Below, one piece after another: positions 37,780-48,544 of a DNA stretch of 64,000 nucleotides (positions are counted from its first letter, which is position 1; each line of letters opens with the position of its first letter). The position numbers were made by a program, and so were the translations under genes. The notes below the pieces were generated by a model. The model searched no databases. It was not told where the DNA came from and saw only the letters and a list, made by a program, of their open reading frames with translations. The DNA is from Aplectana chamaeleonis. Taxonomy: Eukaryota > Nematoda > Chromadorea > Rhabditida > Cosmocercidae. The stretch spans positions 186,001 to 250,000 of the forward strand of contig JAPDOI010000877.1 in the NCBI GenBank assembly GCA_029168955.1. Reading direction: 5' to 3'.

Positions 37780-38480
37780 ACAGACAGCCTACTTCCCGCG
37801 GAACCACTAGCCGACGTCCCGTAACCATTCCCGCCGAAGGCCGATAGATCGGTCCCGGAAAGTCGGCAGCGCTGTTTCGTCGACTGTCTGTACACGGTGA
37901 ACAAGCACTCTGCGGCTTTCTGCCACCGCCTTACGGCTAATCATATGACTAATAAAAGACAATTCAGAAGCTGTTGGCGGCAAATTTAAAAATCACCCTT
38001 TCAGTAAAGATCTGTTGAAACAAAATTTCAAAAATCGGCTTCTGAGCACTTCATCATGAAGTGCTCCTGACAAGTCAGGAGTGAGCTTACACGGGGATGC
38101 TTGCTACACTCACTGGCTTTTGTACTCTTTTCATTCGCAGATGCCATCAACGGGCAGTCGCTCACCTGCCAAAGACCAGCGTCGCACACAGCGAGGGTTT
38201 TGGAAAGAGTCTCAACACAGCGTTCTCTGCTCAGCAGTCGTTCACTGGCTCCACTCTAGTGGGTGACGCAATAATGATATCAAAGTGGGAATCGATGAGT
38301 GATCGTTCGATGGCCCGCAGGAATAGCCGACTGCCTGCCGACACTCCGCGGGAAGATGGGAAAGCCTCTCTCTCCGCGAGAAGTGGGGCGCTGTGCCACG
38401 CCCACAAAATTGGGGCCGCGCGAAGTCGACTAACTCAACTTGGCCGGCGGGAAGTAGGCTGTTTTCATCTGAGTAGGGTA
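37780..38480. mobile_element. Possible foldback element
   Basis: TACTCAGATACAGACAGCCT and CTTCCCGC at about 37770-37800 are inverted relative to GCGGGAAGTAGGCTG and CATCTGAGTA at about 38448-38475. The interior has a perfect small palindrome, GAGCACTTCATCATGAAGTG (38044 on). A 128-codon plus frame inside shows no known motif. Confidence 0.55.
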
Positions 38481-38778
38481 TAAGGAGACGCGGCGTACGC
38501 GCGCACACTCGCGCACTGAACCCGCTACCGACACTGACATACGTGTCCATTGTATGCGGATCAAGGTTTTTCATGATTTTCGGAAACGGAGACGGGAGAA
38601 AAATGGCTAAAAATCACCGGAAACGGAAATTTGGAAACGGAAGCGAACTAAAAAGCATAGTAAAAGCAGTTTCATTCTCACAACGAACAGTTCCTGTTCG
38701 AGTAAAGGGACGGGTGAGAGTAAAGGATTTCGTGCTCTTCTGGTGGGTTTTTCTCGATTGTATTGGTGTATGCTTTAA

Positions 38779-39214
38779 AGGCAGTGTTCACGATAATCTT
38801 CGATTTTGAGATTAATCGCTAAATCGATTGTTTGGCCTCCGGGTAGAACTGAAATGACGGAGAAATCGAGAAAAACGCCTTAGAAAGGCACCAAATCCTT
38901 TACTCTCACCCCACATTTTTACTCTCACTGGAACTGTTCGTTGTGACAATGAAATCTTTTGTGGACCCAACCCTTGCGATTCTCTACTCTACTGCTATGT
39001 CGTTTCCTTCAGACTCTAACTAAAAGTTTTGCCTTAAATCTTCTTGCATTTCTAATTAGACCCATTTTTCAGCTATGACAACCACCGTGAACATGTTCAT
39101 ACAGTCGGACAACTAGTCCGGGCCAGAGAATAATGTCATTGAAATGAGACGTCTCAGGGCGTTTCAAGCCGTTTCTTCGTAATTTTGGAACGAAAATCAT
39201 CATGAACACTGCCT
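38779..39214. mobile_element. TTAA-flanked MITE (AGGCAGTGTTCACG family)
   Basis: TTAA at 38775-38778 and 39215-39218 brackets AGGCAGTGTTCACGATAATC and ATCATGAACACTGCCT. It is a shorter relative of 6838-7637. A truncated inverted fragment of the same family follows at about 39360-39450. Confidence 0.9.
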
Positions 39215-39253
39215 TTAATGTGTATCACGTCAACGTTATGTACCGTAACAATA

Positions 39254-39255
39254 AG

Positions 39256-39298
<43 letters not shown>

Positions 39299-39319
39299 AT
39301 ATATGAATAAATAAATGAA

Positions 39320-39353
<34 letters not shown>
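39254..39353. repeat. (AAAT)n microsatellite, about 100 bp
   Basis: Tandem AAAT with a few ATGA interruptions. Confidence 0.95.
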
Positions 39354-39354
<1 letters not shown>

Positions 39355-39565
39355 ATTTCTTCGTCAATTCAGTTCTATCCCAGGGCCAAACAATTTATTT
39401 AGCGATTTATATCAAAATCGAAGATTCTCGTAAGCGCTGCCTATAAAGGCAGGTTATACGCTCATGAAGATGGTAGGAACTTCTCAGGGTTGTGCGTTAA
39501 AACGTTAACGTGTTCACGCATTAACGGGTTAACGCGGTTTTGTTCTTCGAAAATTAACGATTTAA

Positions 39566-40033
39566 GCCTAGTTTTGACTGCATCGCTGCTGTTTTTCAGC
39601 GCAGCGATTTCACACCCGCTGTTTCTCACCCGATGTAGCAGCGGCAGCGATTTTGCTCATAGTGCATAGCCACATTGACGATCGAAGAAAATCAATCATT
39701 CGGTGGAAAGTAATGGCCAGTGACCATTAATAACATGCTCCGACTCGTAAACACTGATCTTGTCATGTGAAAGGGTCAACGTTCACTAGACGAAACGTGT
39801 CAATCGCTCCATCGCTGCCATAATGGCAGCGATGGAGCGACGGTCAGCGACCATTCAGAATCGCTCTTCAAGCAGTGATGCAGTAAAACATAGGATCTCG
39901 TCGCCGCGACACAGCGATGTTGGACGTTTGCCACGAAGCGATCACAATCGGAGCGCCTTTCCACTACGCGCGATAAAAGAGGAACAGTTGTCCCTCGCAT
40001 GGCCGCAGCGACCACCCGCAGTCAAAACTAGGC
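39566..40033. mobile_element. TTAA-flanked MITE (GCCTAGTTTTGACTGC ends)
   Basis: TTAA at 39562-39565 and 40034-40037 encloses GCCTAGTTTTGACTGC and GCAGTCAAAACTAGGC, a perfect 16-bp terminal inverted repeat. The interior is rich in GCAGCGAT and ATCGCTGC, with a strong hairpin near 39810-39840. The target is the TTAA of the TTAACGATTAACGC motif in the element end. Confidence 0.93.
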
Positions 40034-40475
40034 TTAACGCCTAACGAAAAAGTTCTAGAATTACTTTAATTTTGGGTTCGTTAATTGCGGTGGAATTACG
40101 GCCTTGATTGATATGCTTCAATGGCAAATTTCCAAACTGGGGCCGAGCACGTCGAAACATTTGTGCTTGCTGTGAAATATATCACAGACCTCGATTCGTC
40201 CCATTCCATTGTTTATATATTTAATTTATTTCTTCTCAATATCGAAGAATTCCATTTCGCATTCCAAAAAGGAAATGTGAGGTCTCATCTACCTCTCCGC
40301 GGTCGAGTGAGGTACCAAACGAGGGTTGGAAGCGGTGACTGAAGGCCTGGTTGCAATATTTGGTGGATCGCACTACAGACTCAACCTAGAAATGGAATAT
40401 TAGGTTGATGCTCAAGTTCCCGGACTTTTCCGACCTTTAATAAAAACATTTATTTGTTTCAAAAACAAGCAAGGC

Positions 40476-40790
40476 TCACCCAACAAACGAATTTCCATCA
40501 CATTCAAGGATCCTTCGCCACCGATTGGGCAGATCATGAATTTCCGACGCGTAGAAATCGGGCTGTTTCGAGTCGAAGTATTCTTCTAAGGCCAATTTGA
40601 CTTCGTCATCATTAGTGAACTGTTTCATCGAGCGGAACAGATGGTAGTCGGAAGGGAGAAGATCTAGGCTATGTGGAGGGTGAGGAAGAACTTCCCAGCC
40701 CTGGTGCAGCAGTTTCTGTCGCGTTATCCGAGATACGTGTGGCCAAGCATTGTCGTGAAGAAGGCGAACAGTGTTCATCCCGGAGACCTG
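40476..40790 (-). pseudogene. Mariner transposase C-terminal part (minus half)
   Basis: Carries LLHDNAWPHVSRITRQKLL and LPSDYHLFRSM. The Asp of HDNA and the Asp of PSDY are 34 residues apart, the DD34D spacing of mariner transposases. It ends with EEYFDSKQPDFY, the usual C-terminal block. The first catalytic Asp and the N-terminal DNA-binding domain are missing, so it is a fragment. Confidence 0.9.
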
Positions 40791-41076
40791 GACTGGGGAG
40801 TTCTTGCTCACCCTCCCTATAGCCCAGATCTTGCCCCTTCCGACAAACCATCTGTTCCGCTTGCAGCACTTCCTTGATGGAAATCAGTCCACTAACGATA
40901 ACGAAGTCAAAACGACTTTAGAAGAATACTTCGACTCGAAACAGCCAGACTTCTACGCGTCGGGAGTTCATGATCCGCCCAATCGGTTGCGAAGGACCTT
41001 GAATGTAATGGAAATTATTTCGTTGGGTGAGCTTTGTTTGTTTTTGAATAAAATGTTTTTTTATTCAAAGTCGTAA
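40791..41076 (+). pseudogene. Mariner transposase C-terminal part (plus half)
   Basis: WGVLAHPPYSPDLAPSD is followed, after a frame change near 40850, by EEYFDSKQPDFYASGVHD. It is an inverted partner of the minus half and also lacks the N-terminus. Confidence 0.85.
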
Positions 41077-41119
41077 AAAGTTTAGAAACTTTTGCATCAA
41101 CCGAATAGAATCCGCGACA

Positions 41120-41215
41120 AGTGATTCGCCCTATCATGATGTACGGATCGGAGACGTAGGCAGCACCGAAAACGCAGATGGAAAGGTTGGATTGCACGGA
41201 GAGGAAGCTTTTAGG
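41120..41215 (+). pseudogene. Short RTE reverse-transcriptase fragment
   Basis: About 95 bp encode MMYGSETxAAPKTQMERLDC, matching 32825-32915 of the nested RTE (opposite strand) with a Trp codon changed to TAG. It lies inside GTTAACG element 2. Confidence 0.85.
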
Positions 41216-41439
41216 CGTTCATTCTACGTATGTCAGACAGTGTATCACACCCTGTTGCCAACAAGTTTCAGACATCCCTTATGGAACCCTATCCATTTTC
41301 CACGGCACCCTGTTTAACAATTTTCCAGGTTGCAGTGCATCCTCCACTTCCGCTTATCACTCTCTGCGCGGTGCAATCTGAACATCAAGCGCTACTCACT
41401 TTTTAACACGTGGGGCACGCCCTCATGAAGTGCTAACCA

Positions 41440-41690
41440 TTTTTCACGACGTCCTGCTGACGTCATCTGCAAGCCCACCCACTTTACACGACGTCTTCAT
41501 CTGAAGCCCTACCTACTTACCGTGACGTCCTGCTGAAGTCATCTGATGCCTTACCTACTTTCCATGACATCATCTGAAGGCCTGCTCCTCTTCCACGAAG
41601 CCCTGGCCACGTGTCACCTAAAGCCCCACCCACTTTCCATGACGTCCTGCTGACGTCATTTGAAGGTCAATTTCATTTTTTCTGGGACCT
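41440..41690 (+). repeat. Degenerate 42-bp-like repeat inside GTTAACG element 2
   Basis: Units read CCACTTTCCATGACGTCCTG then CTGACGTCATCTGAAGCC, with spacings of 42 bp and, where CTGCTGAAG is missing, 33 bp. The core resembles the reverse complement of the 531-4190 minisatellite unit. Confidence 0.75.
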
Positions 41691-41732
41691 CGGATAATTT
41701 ATCGATTTTTGCTGTGGTCAGGCAATGTTTAA

Positions 41733-42936
41733 CACTTAAGAGACCGCGTGTCCACACTGCGCACCCACGGCTGTTTTGCCCCTCGGACCGCGTGTCCACA
41801 CTGCGCACCCACGCCATAAAACTTTTTATATTTTTTATATTTTTTCTGGCTTGGAGTCTTTCTTAATTACGGATAGGTTCCTTATGATGTAGCCTATTTA
41901 CACTCACAGTGGTCAAGCATTTTCAGTGTTCCTAGTAATTTCACAAGCATCTCCGGTAATGGCACTTTTAGATTTTTCGAGCTTCTTTGGCTGGAAATAA
42001 ATCGTTCCAAACTTGGCTAAGAAGGGGTATCAATGATGCTTATCACGGAACTGATGTTCTACAGTTAATTGTCGAAATAGTAGTGCCACTTATTTGAGAT
42101 AACTGTAGCAGGTCATCGTTTAAAATTTTGCTGCCTTGACCTCGAGGGTTAATCGAGTTGCTGCACAAGATTCTGCAGTCTACTTCTCAATTTCCAATGA
42201 AATTTTCTTCGACTGCGGTATATTAGCCATCGATCAACTTTGTTCAAATTTTCGCTAAATTTCGAGTGGAGGGTAACCTGGGGGAAAGGGGTGAAAACCT
42301 AGAAATAGTTCATTGCTGAAAATTTTACTGAAATTAAACTACGGGGTATGTTTGGAGGCGCTGAACAATGAAGTGGTGGGGGAGGAGGGGGTGCTGAACA
42401 TGAATCTGATTCCCATTTTGAGATTTCTGATGAAGTTTCTGTCGGTCGCATCAGACAACTTGGTAGATCAAAGTATTTGAGTCCGCCGAAAGTTCTACAT
42501 GAGGTTTATTAGGGCATCACAAAGGAGAAGTTTGTCCATTTTTCAAATTTCCAATACTCCGGGTCGGCCTAGCACGGCTCAATCCTAACCATTAGCTGTA
42601 ACCTGAAGAAAATACCAGAAGTCGACAAACAAACGCTTATTTTGTTACCAGCCTTGTGCATGAAAAGCTGGAATAACTTCCAAAATAAAAAAAGCAGGTC
42701 CGCGAAAGAGCGGTGGATCATTGCTTCACCATGGCCTCACTCCAAATCTCTGTGGAGCGACATACTCTCAGAGGAGTAGAAACGGAATACCGGTTGTCTA
42801 AGAAAGAAAGCCTGCTCCGATCAAAATGGTTCCCAGCGGACCGCGTGTCCACACTGCGCACCCACGGAAACGATTAGCCGTGGAGCGCACCGGTCCGCTG
42901 TGGAAATTCGCCGTGGAGCAGGCGGTCTCTTAAGTG
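41733..42936. mobile_element. TTAA-flanked 1.2-kb element (CACTTAAGAGACCGC ends)
   Basis: TTAA at 41729-41732 and 42937-42940 brackets CACTTAAGAGACCGC and GCGGTCTCTTAAGTG. A subterminal motif, ACCGCGTGTCCACACTGCGC, occurs at 41744, 41788 and 42840. Element 1 has uninterrupted sequence at this position (about 10292). No transposase was recognised inside. Confidence 0.9.
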
Positions 42937-43070
42937 TTAAAAACTTCAACGAAATCCAAATTAACGTGTTAACGCATTAACGGGTTTACGCGGTTTTACC
43001 CCAAAAATTAAGGATTAACGTTTAACAAAAAGACTAATTTCCATTAACGCTCACCACTGGTAGAAACTTT

Positions 43071-44314
43071 AGCATAATTGAGTCCGCACGGTACCCAACA
43101 TGTCGTCAACGACGTTTGAAGAGCTGAAAAAAGTCCAGGATGACAGTATTTGAGCATCCGTGTCTCACACGCTCGTGTTTTCCCACCCCTTCGAGTCCTC
43201 CATTTAAAAAAAAGGCCATCCGGAGTAGAGCGGCATTCTCAAGTTTGGATGGGAATTAATCGGAGTGTAGACATGTTATAATCACATCAAACAGGCTGTT
43301 TCTCTCGCGCATTCCCATTTGATAGCGCTCTCACTCTACTCTGCCAATTCGAGACTTGATGCCTCAGCAAAAGAGACTTGATGCTCATGTACAAGTTGGC
43401 ATGAAGTCTTAATTTGCCGCGTTAAATTCACTGTATGGGTGAATTTGCCGTTAGGATAGGTGAGAATGAGGCGAATATCCCGTGAAAATGGTGCGAACTG
43501 GCAGCGAGAGAGGGTCCAATTTACCCCGAAAATGAGGTGAAATTACCTCGAAAAATGGGTGAGTTTACCTCGAAAATTTCATGAATTTGAAGGTCCACAG
43601 CGCAAGAAGCCCCGCCTTGTCCGCAACATGGGCGTAATCTTCACCGAGGTCTGCGGTGAGGAGCCACCCTCTGCGGACCGCGGCGTAACTCGCCCCTCCC
43701 CCCGCCGTGAGGATACCCACTGTAACCTCCCAGCAGCCAAAATTATTCTGGCTTCCGGAGAGTGACCCGGTCACCTTTCAGGGCCGTCATCAGAATGCCG
43801 AATGAGGACTCTAGTGAGATGAGGCGGCTTTTATGCCGGCTGTGTTCATGGTAAACACATTGAGACGTGATCAATCGTTTTATCATGTTTTCACTAAGAT
43901 GTTTTCACTTGTTTAGAAATTTCTGACTTGTTAGCGCTGGCGGTATTTTCACTCTTTGCGCTGACTGATATCCGACCGCTCAGCAAATTCACCCTTTGCG
44001 CGGATAAGCTTTGATGACGGCGCTAAAGGTGAATTTGATGCCTAATGGTAACAGAGCGTGATCAAGGCCGCTTTCCCCGAAGCATCAAGTCTCGAATTGG
44101 CAGAGTAACTTATCCTATGTTTTCTCAAGTTTAACTGTTCATTCTGTTACTTGAAGGGTGGGAGAATACGGGCGTACAAGGCATGGATTTTCAAATACTG
44201 TCATTCTAGATTGCTTTCACCGCTTCAAACGTCGTTTACGACAGTGTAGAGGCCATGCGAGCTTATTTATGCTGTAATCTCGATCATGTTTGCAACTGTG
44301 TAGTTATGTTGCCT
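43071..44314. mobile_element. Old TTAA-type MITE split by a TA-flanked element
   Basis: A relative of 15718-16369. It keeps GTCGTCAACGACGTTTGAAG, AGTCCAGGATGACAGTATTT and the CCATTTGATAG block, and ends ATGTTGCCT before TTAA. The left terminus is eroded. It is interrupted by 43339-44105. Confidence 0.75.
43339..44105. mobile_element. TA-flanked 767-bp element nested in a MITE
   Basis: TA at 43337-43338 and 44106-44107 brackets perfect inverted ends of 24 bp beginning CTCTGCCAATTCGAGACTTG. The interior has several GTGAATTTRCC and TACCTCGAAAA repeats and a 68-codon plus frame (43559-43765) from a GTG with no known family. Target and ends fit a non-autonomous Tc1/mariner-type element. Confidence 0.92.
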
Positions 44315-44649
44315 TTAACTCGACCCATACCGACTTATCGCTGATCAGTCCAACTTCGGAAAATCGACTTCTGGAGTACGAAAATGGAATAGCGTCGCAA
44401 AAGTAGGTACGCCTTAATTAATCAATACGCTAATGCGACAGCATTTGCTTTGCCTACTATATGAAGACCTCCATAGCTCATCCTACAGATATTCGAATAT
44501 TTGAGTATTCGAATATTGCATTCATTCAGGAAACTAAAAGATTCTTTTTTCTCTTCGAAATCGCTCGAATAGTTAAACTGATCGGATTTTTCCAATTATC
44601 GAATTATTCAATATTTCGAACTTCTCGGTTTTTCGACTACCCGACTTGA

Positions 44650-45710
44650 AGGCAGTGATCACGATGAAAAACGTTATCGAAAAAACTGCAAAAATCAGCT
44701 TAGATCGAAAGCATATGGAAAACTATGAAGGTAGCGCGGTGAGAAACGGGCTAGAATTATAGTTTCTAGGGCCCAAAGATGCCAGTTCGTGCTCACGTGC
44801 ACAGCGCCGCCTAAAAAAGATCGCAGGCTCTTGTCGAGCAGTCAACAATCATCGACATTCAGTGAAAAAAACAAATGCAAATTTACCTTATAAAACAGCT
44901 GAACAATGAAAGCAAGCACTTCAGTTACTATAGATGTTTGATGATGTTGAACGTTATCGACACGAGGTTGATACAAAATTCATTTAGATGGCTAACAGTT
45001 TCGGAGTAACCTCCTTCTTCAGTAGCGCGGCGAAAAACGGTCTAAATTAAGAAGTGTGTCTAGGGCCAAACGTCTCACTACGTGCACAGCGATGAATCGA
45101 AACAGATCGCAGTCTCATGTCGAGCGTCAAAAATCATCGACATTCAGAGGAGAAAACCAAAGAAAAGTACAGTTGAATAGCCAAGAACTCTCAATGTTTT
45201 TGACTCAGAGCAGCATTCGAAGCGTCATTGATTGACAGGAAACGCTGTAGACCACCACTTGAGATGTTAGAAGGCGAGTCTACGTATGGCTCTGAGCTCC
45301 ATCAAAAGACAAGAAAGTTATATACAGACCTTCTCCAAAACAGTGGTTTCCGGTTAATTTGCGGGTCCATAAGCCCAGGAAAGGATTGAGAGAAAATGTT
45401 AATGCATATTTGATGACTTCACTGCCTTTAATGTTTTTGACTAGATGAGCACATAGATATTCGAGCAGGTCAGTCCGGAGGTTGAAATTCAATTTCAAGC
45501 CAGCTGATGTGCTTCATATTAGAGATCATCGATACCGATGAAGTCGAGTGGGCTCCTCCACCATCAAAAATACAAGAAAATCCAAGCTTCAAATTTGGCC
45601 CCGAACAGCTGTCTTTTCGCAATTTTTTCTTATAGGTCCTACTACTCTAAACCCAGAAAAGTTTTGAGAGAGGAAAAGAAGACAAGTATATCTGATCGCG
45701 ACCACTGCCT
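44650..45710. mobile_element. AGGCAGTG-type element, about 1.06 kb
   Basis: The ends AGGCAGTGATCACGATG and ATCGCGACCACTGCCT are inverted. The flanks TTGA and TTCA suggest a decayed TTAA duplication. The right 180 bp recurs at about 47980-48152. Internal blocks such as TCATCGACATTCAG appear twice (about 44848 and 45136), as do AGCGCGGCGAAAAACGG-like blocks. Confidence 0.75.
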
Positions 45711-46855
45711 TTCATCAGCCGATCAAAATATACAAATACACAATTATTCGGATATTTGACCAATTTTGTGTCACGATACTCCAATATTCAGACACCGGAA
45801 AAATATTCTGAAACAGTCATGAATTATTCGAAATTTCGTTCAAGTGTTCGGAGAAAGTCGGATATTCATCCAAATCGAGTAATGGACAGGGTTTCGAATC
45901 AACTCATGAATTCCGGAAGCCTCACTCGAAGACATTCACTCATATAAAATAATGAAAAAAACCATATACACATTTCAAAGAATTCCTCTTTTCGTGATTC
46001 GGCAATCGGGTAATTCTGTGATACATAACTGATTAATTGATGTATTTTACCTTATTTTCTTCATTTTCCCTTCATTTGATCTTTATTTCAATAGCTAGCA
46101 TCGAATGAATGTCCATGTCTAGTGAACACTGCGTCCGAACGAGGTTATGTACAGATGACTGCCCTTGCCTGTCCCGTTGCGACCTTTTTGATGATCGTTT
46201 TCACCTCGCGCCGAATGGCAGGTGGCCCATCGTTGACACCTCAAGGACATGAGGTGGCCGACAGGGAGGGGGAGTGGGTGGTCGGCCAAACTTTCTTCTC
46301 CACCCGAATTTGAATTTGGCGCGTCTCGTGAGAAATTGCGCGCTCCGCTGGCCGATTGAATCGGAATCGATGCACTGCGCGGCTCCATTCCGCATCGACC
46401 GACTACATACACCGGTTCACCTCGATCCAGTTCATCCTTCTCTCTCATTCTTACCCCTCAAAAACTCCTCAGCCCACAGGTTAACCACGACTGTATAGGT
46501 TTCATAAGCTATATTTTTGAGAGCTGTAAATAACGAATCTTTTCAGATTGAAATATAGGTTTTCGTGAAAGTGCAAACGTTTATAGATCGCTGAAGCAAT
46601 CAGCATGCGAGAAACGAAGTGACGTGCAAGCTGTTCAAAATCTTCTGAGGGCTCTAGAGGATGGCGCAGGGACAGGGTCAAGCTGTCACTTTCCCACAGT
46701 ACAAAAAAACGGAACGAAAAAAACGACAAATTCGGAAGGGGGTGCGTAAAAATGTGGAAGCAAAATTGAGCCGAATTCGGAAAGGTATCTTCAATAAAAG
46801 TTCAAGTGGAGGAATACCAACAAGAATCTCGTTATCAGCGTAAGGAAATCAGGGT
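45711..46855. other. Unassigned interval with a GC-rich island
   Basis: ATTCGGATATT-rich sequence (45735-45880) is followed by AT-rich DNA and a GC-rich block at 46120-46450. Both strands of the GC-rich block hold open frames (up to 109 codons on the minus strand), but none has a recognisable motif. It could be a promoter or untranslated exon. I cannot support a gene. Confidence 0.4.
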
Positions 46856-46902
46856 CCATAATAATAATAATAATAATAATAATGATAATAATAATAATGG
46901 TT
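46856..46902. repeat. (AAT)n microsatellite
   Basis: About 15 AAT trinucleotides with one GAT. Confidence 0.95.
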
Positions 46903-47351
46903 CATTACGCCGTTAAAGACAGTTGTAGGATAACATACAAGAAATCCAAATAGACACCGATTATCATAAATATGTATAGCTTAGGTTTCTAGGACGAGTC
47001 CGGGCGGAGTAAGCAGCGGAGCGGTCGGTGATGGCAAAATATAACAGGAGCGGCCTAGGCTATAGTTCGCAGAATGTTTAATACACTTTAGTACAAAAGA
47101 ATATAATTGAAGCCATCCGCTTGAAAGCTCTAAAAATAGTCGGTATGAGATCAGTGGCACTCCTCAAGGTATAGGATGTGAGATTTCGATACTTCTTCCA
47201 CGTGGTCGCGATGCAGTAAGTTGATAGAAAGCGGAACGTTTAATACAAGCCATACCCGAAGCGATTTTCAAAGCCATTCTACATTTCTTAGCTTCCTCCC
47301 AGATTGCAAGGAGTGCATTCCAAAAAACTTGTTCCTTATTTGAGACTTACG

Positions 47352-47597
47352 CTACCACCCTCCGTATCCGATAACCACCTTACGTTTGTAGTTATTTGGA
47401 TGTGTCTCAATAGCTTGAATGTCTTTCACCTTATGTGGTAAGAAAACTGTTCCGCATTCTACTAGGGGTCTAACATAGGTTTTGCAGACTTTTGTTAACA
47501 TTCTCTTATTTTTAATTGCCAAGCCTTCGAGTAACTGGTACGGATTAGCATTTGCTCTCCTGCAGATAATTTCGTAATGTTTACCGCCCAAGAGCAT
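47352..47597 (-). pseudogene. LINE reverse-transcriptase C-terminal fragment
   Basis: The minus strand reads RRANANPYQLLEGLAIKNKR then KTYVRPLVECGTV and KVKDIQAIETHPNNYKRKV. This is the thumb-side C-terminal block of CR1/Jockey-like reverse transcriptases, equivalent to the YKAYVSPILEYGSQVW region of the LINE at 29.3 kb but from another family. It is 5'-truncated, as usual for dead LINEs. Confidence 0.85.
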
Positions 47598-47626
47598 ATA
47601 TCAACCGCATTGATAGTTTTCTGTAG

Positions 47627-48152
47627 ATTACACTATGTAACAAATTTTAACTTTTTTTTCTGTTCCTGGGTTGAAATTGTGTTTTCCCATTCCGTTAGGT
47701 CTAGAACAGACAGGAAATCGCTGTTATTCCAGGAGACTTCCGCAGTCTCATGCCGAGCAGTCAAAAATCATCGTCATTCAGAGGAATAAATAAATGCAAA
47801 TTTACCAAAGAAAACAGTTGAACAATGAAGGCAAGCACTTCATCGCACTTCAAGCAATGTTTTTGACTAGATGAGTTCATAAATATCCGAGCAGGTCAGT
47901 CCGAAGGCTATTGTTTTGCTTGAAATTCTATTTCAAGCCAGCTGATGTTCTTGATATTAGAGATCAACGATGTCGATAACGTGGAGTGGGCTCGTCCACC
48001 ATCAGAAGTCAAGAAAGTTCAGGCTTGAAATTTGGCCTTAAACAGCGGTTGTTCCGCAATTTTTTCTTATAGATCCTACTACTCTAAGCCCAGAAAAGGG
48101 TTTAGAGAGGAAAAGGAGACGAACATATTTTATCGCGACCACTGCCTTCAAT
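47627..48152. repeat. Composite repeat (ACACTATGTAACA left, AGGCAGTG-type right)
   Basis: The left part (47627-47740) matches 28262-28370. The right part (about 47980-48152) matches the 3' 180 bp of 44650-45710 and ends CGCGACCACTGCCTT. Confidence 0.7.
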
Positions 48153-48394
48153 GAATTGAAGAGGAATGTAGTCAACAGATACCGAAAAAGATGACGGTCA
48201 CGCATGTTAGAGTTCATAAATTTTGACATCATCGAAACAAGGAATGGTATCCATAGTTGACAATAGAGTGAGATTAAAATCTGGGAAAGATGGCTCATCA
48301 GTGGAAAATACTTAGCTGAATAGTTGTGCTGCTAGAAATCCTTTATCTGAATCTAGGATTATTCGTTCATCTCCTTTTTTTACCGCAGTGCTGT

Positions 48395-48544
48395 TACAGG
48401 CTAAATTCACATGGTTCCTACGCGTGCTGGTGGGGAGCGGAGGATAGAGACAGTGAGAAAGTGGAGGGCAGACGGAGGCCGAGGCGTCGCGCGCAACGCT
48501 CGCGCCTCGAGTGGTGTGAATTACGACGTTTTATAGAGGGTAGT
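48395..48544 (+). mobile_element. TATAAAACG-type MITE copy
   Basis: ACAGGCTAAATTCACATGG on the left, GTGTGAATTACGACGTTTTA on the right, with the same GC-rich core as 6405-6546 in opposite orientation. Confidence 0.75.

Larger units (their letters stand above)
40401..41104. mobile_element. Palindromic mariner remnant
   Basis: Two inverted 3' halves of one mariner-type element are joined near 40790. The left end TAGGTTGATGC is matched by GCATCAACC at about 41095-41103. Each half carries the C-terminal part of the transposase, on opposite strands. Internal terminal sequences are alike (TTTTTATTAAAGGTCG against TTTTTATTCAAAGTCG). The target type is TA. Confidence 0.85.
39485..43059 (+). mobile_element. 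GTTAACG-ended DNA element, copy 2
   Basis: The left end CAGGGTTGTGCGTTAAAACG is followed by the TTAACG array. The right end has the array at about 42961-42995 and closes with CATTAACGCTCACCACTG. The body aligns with element 1 (6547-10427). Nested in it are a GCCTAG MITE (39566-40033), a palindromic mariner remnant (40401-41104), a short RTE piece (41120-41215), a 42-bp-like array and a 1.2-kb TTAA element. The host bases just outside (GTAGGAAC and GTAGAAAC) may be an 8-bp target duplication with one change, but the left one is 4 bp from the CAGGG end. Confidence 0.75.

Noticed and set aside
39485..43059. Firm assignment of the GTTAACG element to the hAT superfamily
   Set aside because: CAGGG/CCCTG ends and a possible 8-bp duplication are suggestive only. 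No transposase was found and the left duplication is offset by 4 bp.
43559..43765. Small gene carried by the TA-flanked element
   Set aside because: GTG start, 68 codons, no recognisable family, and the opposite strand is equally open.
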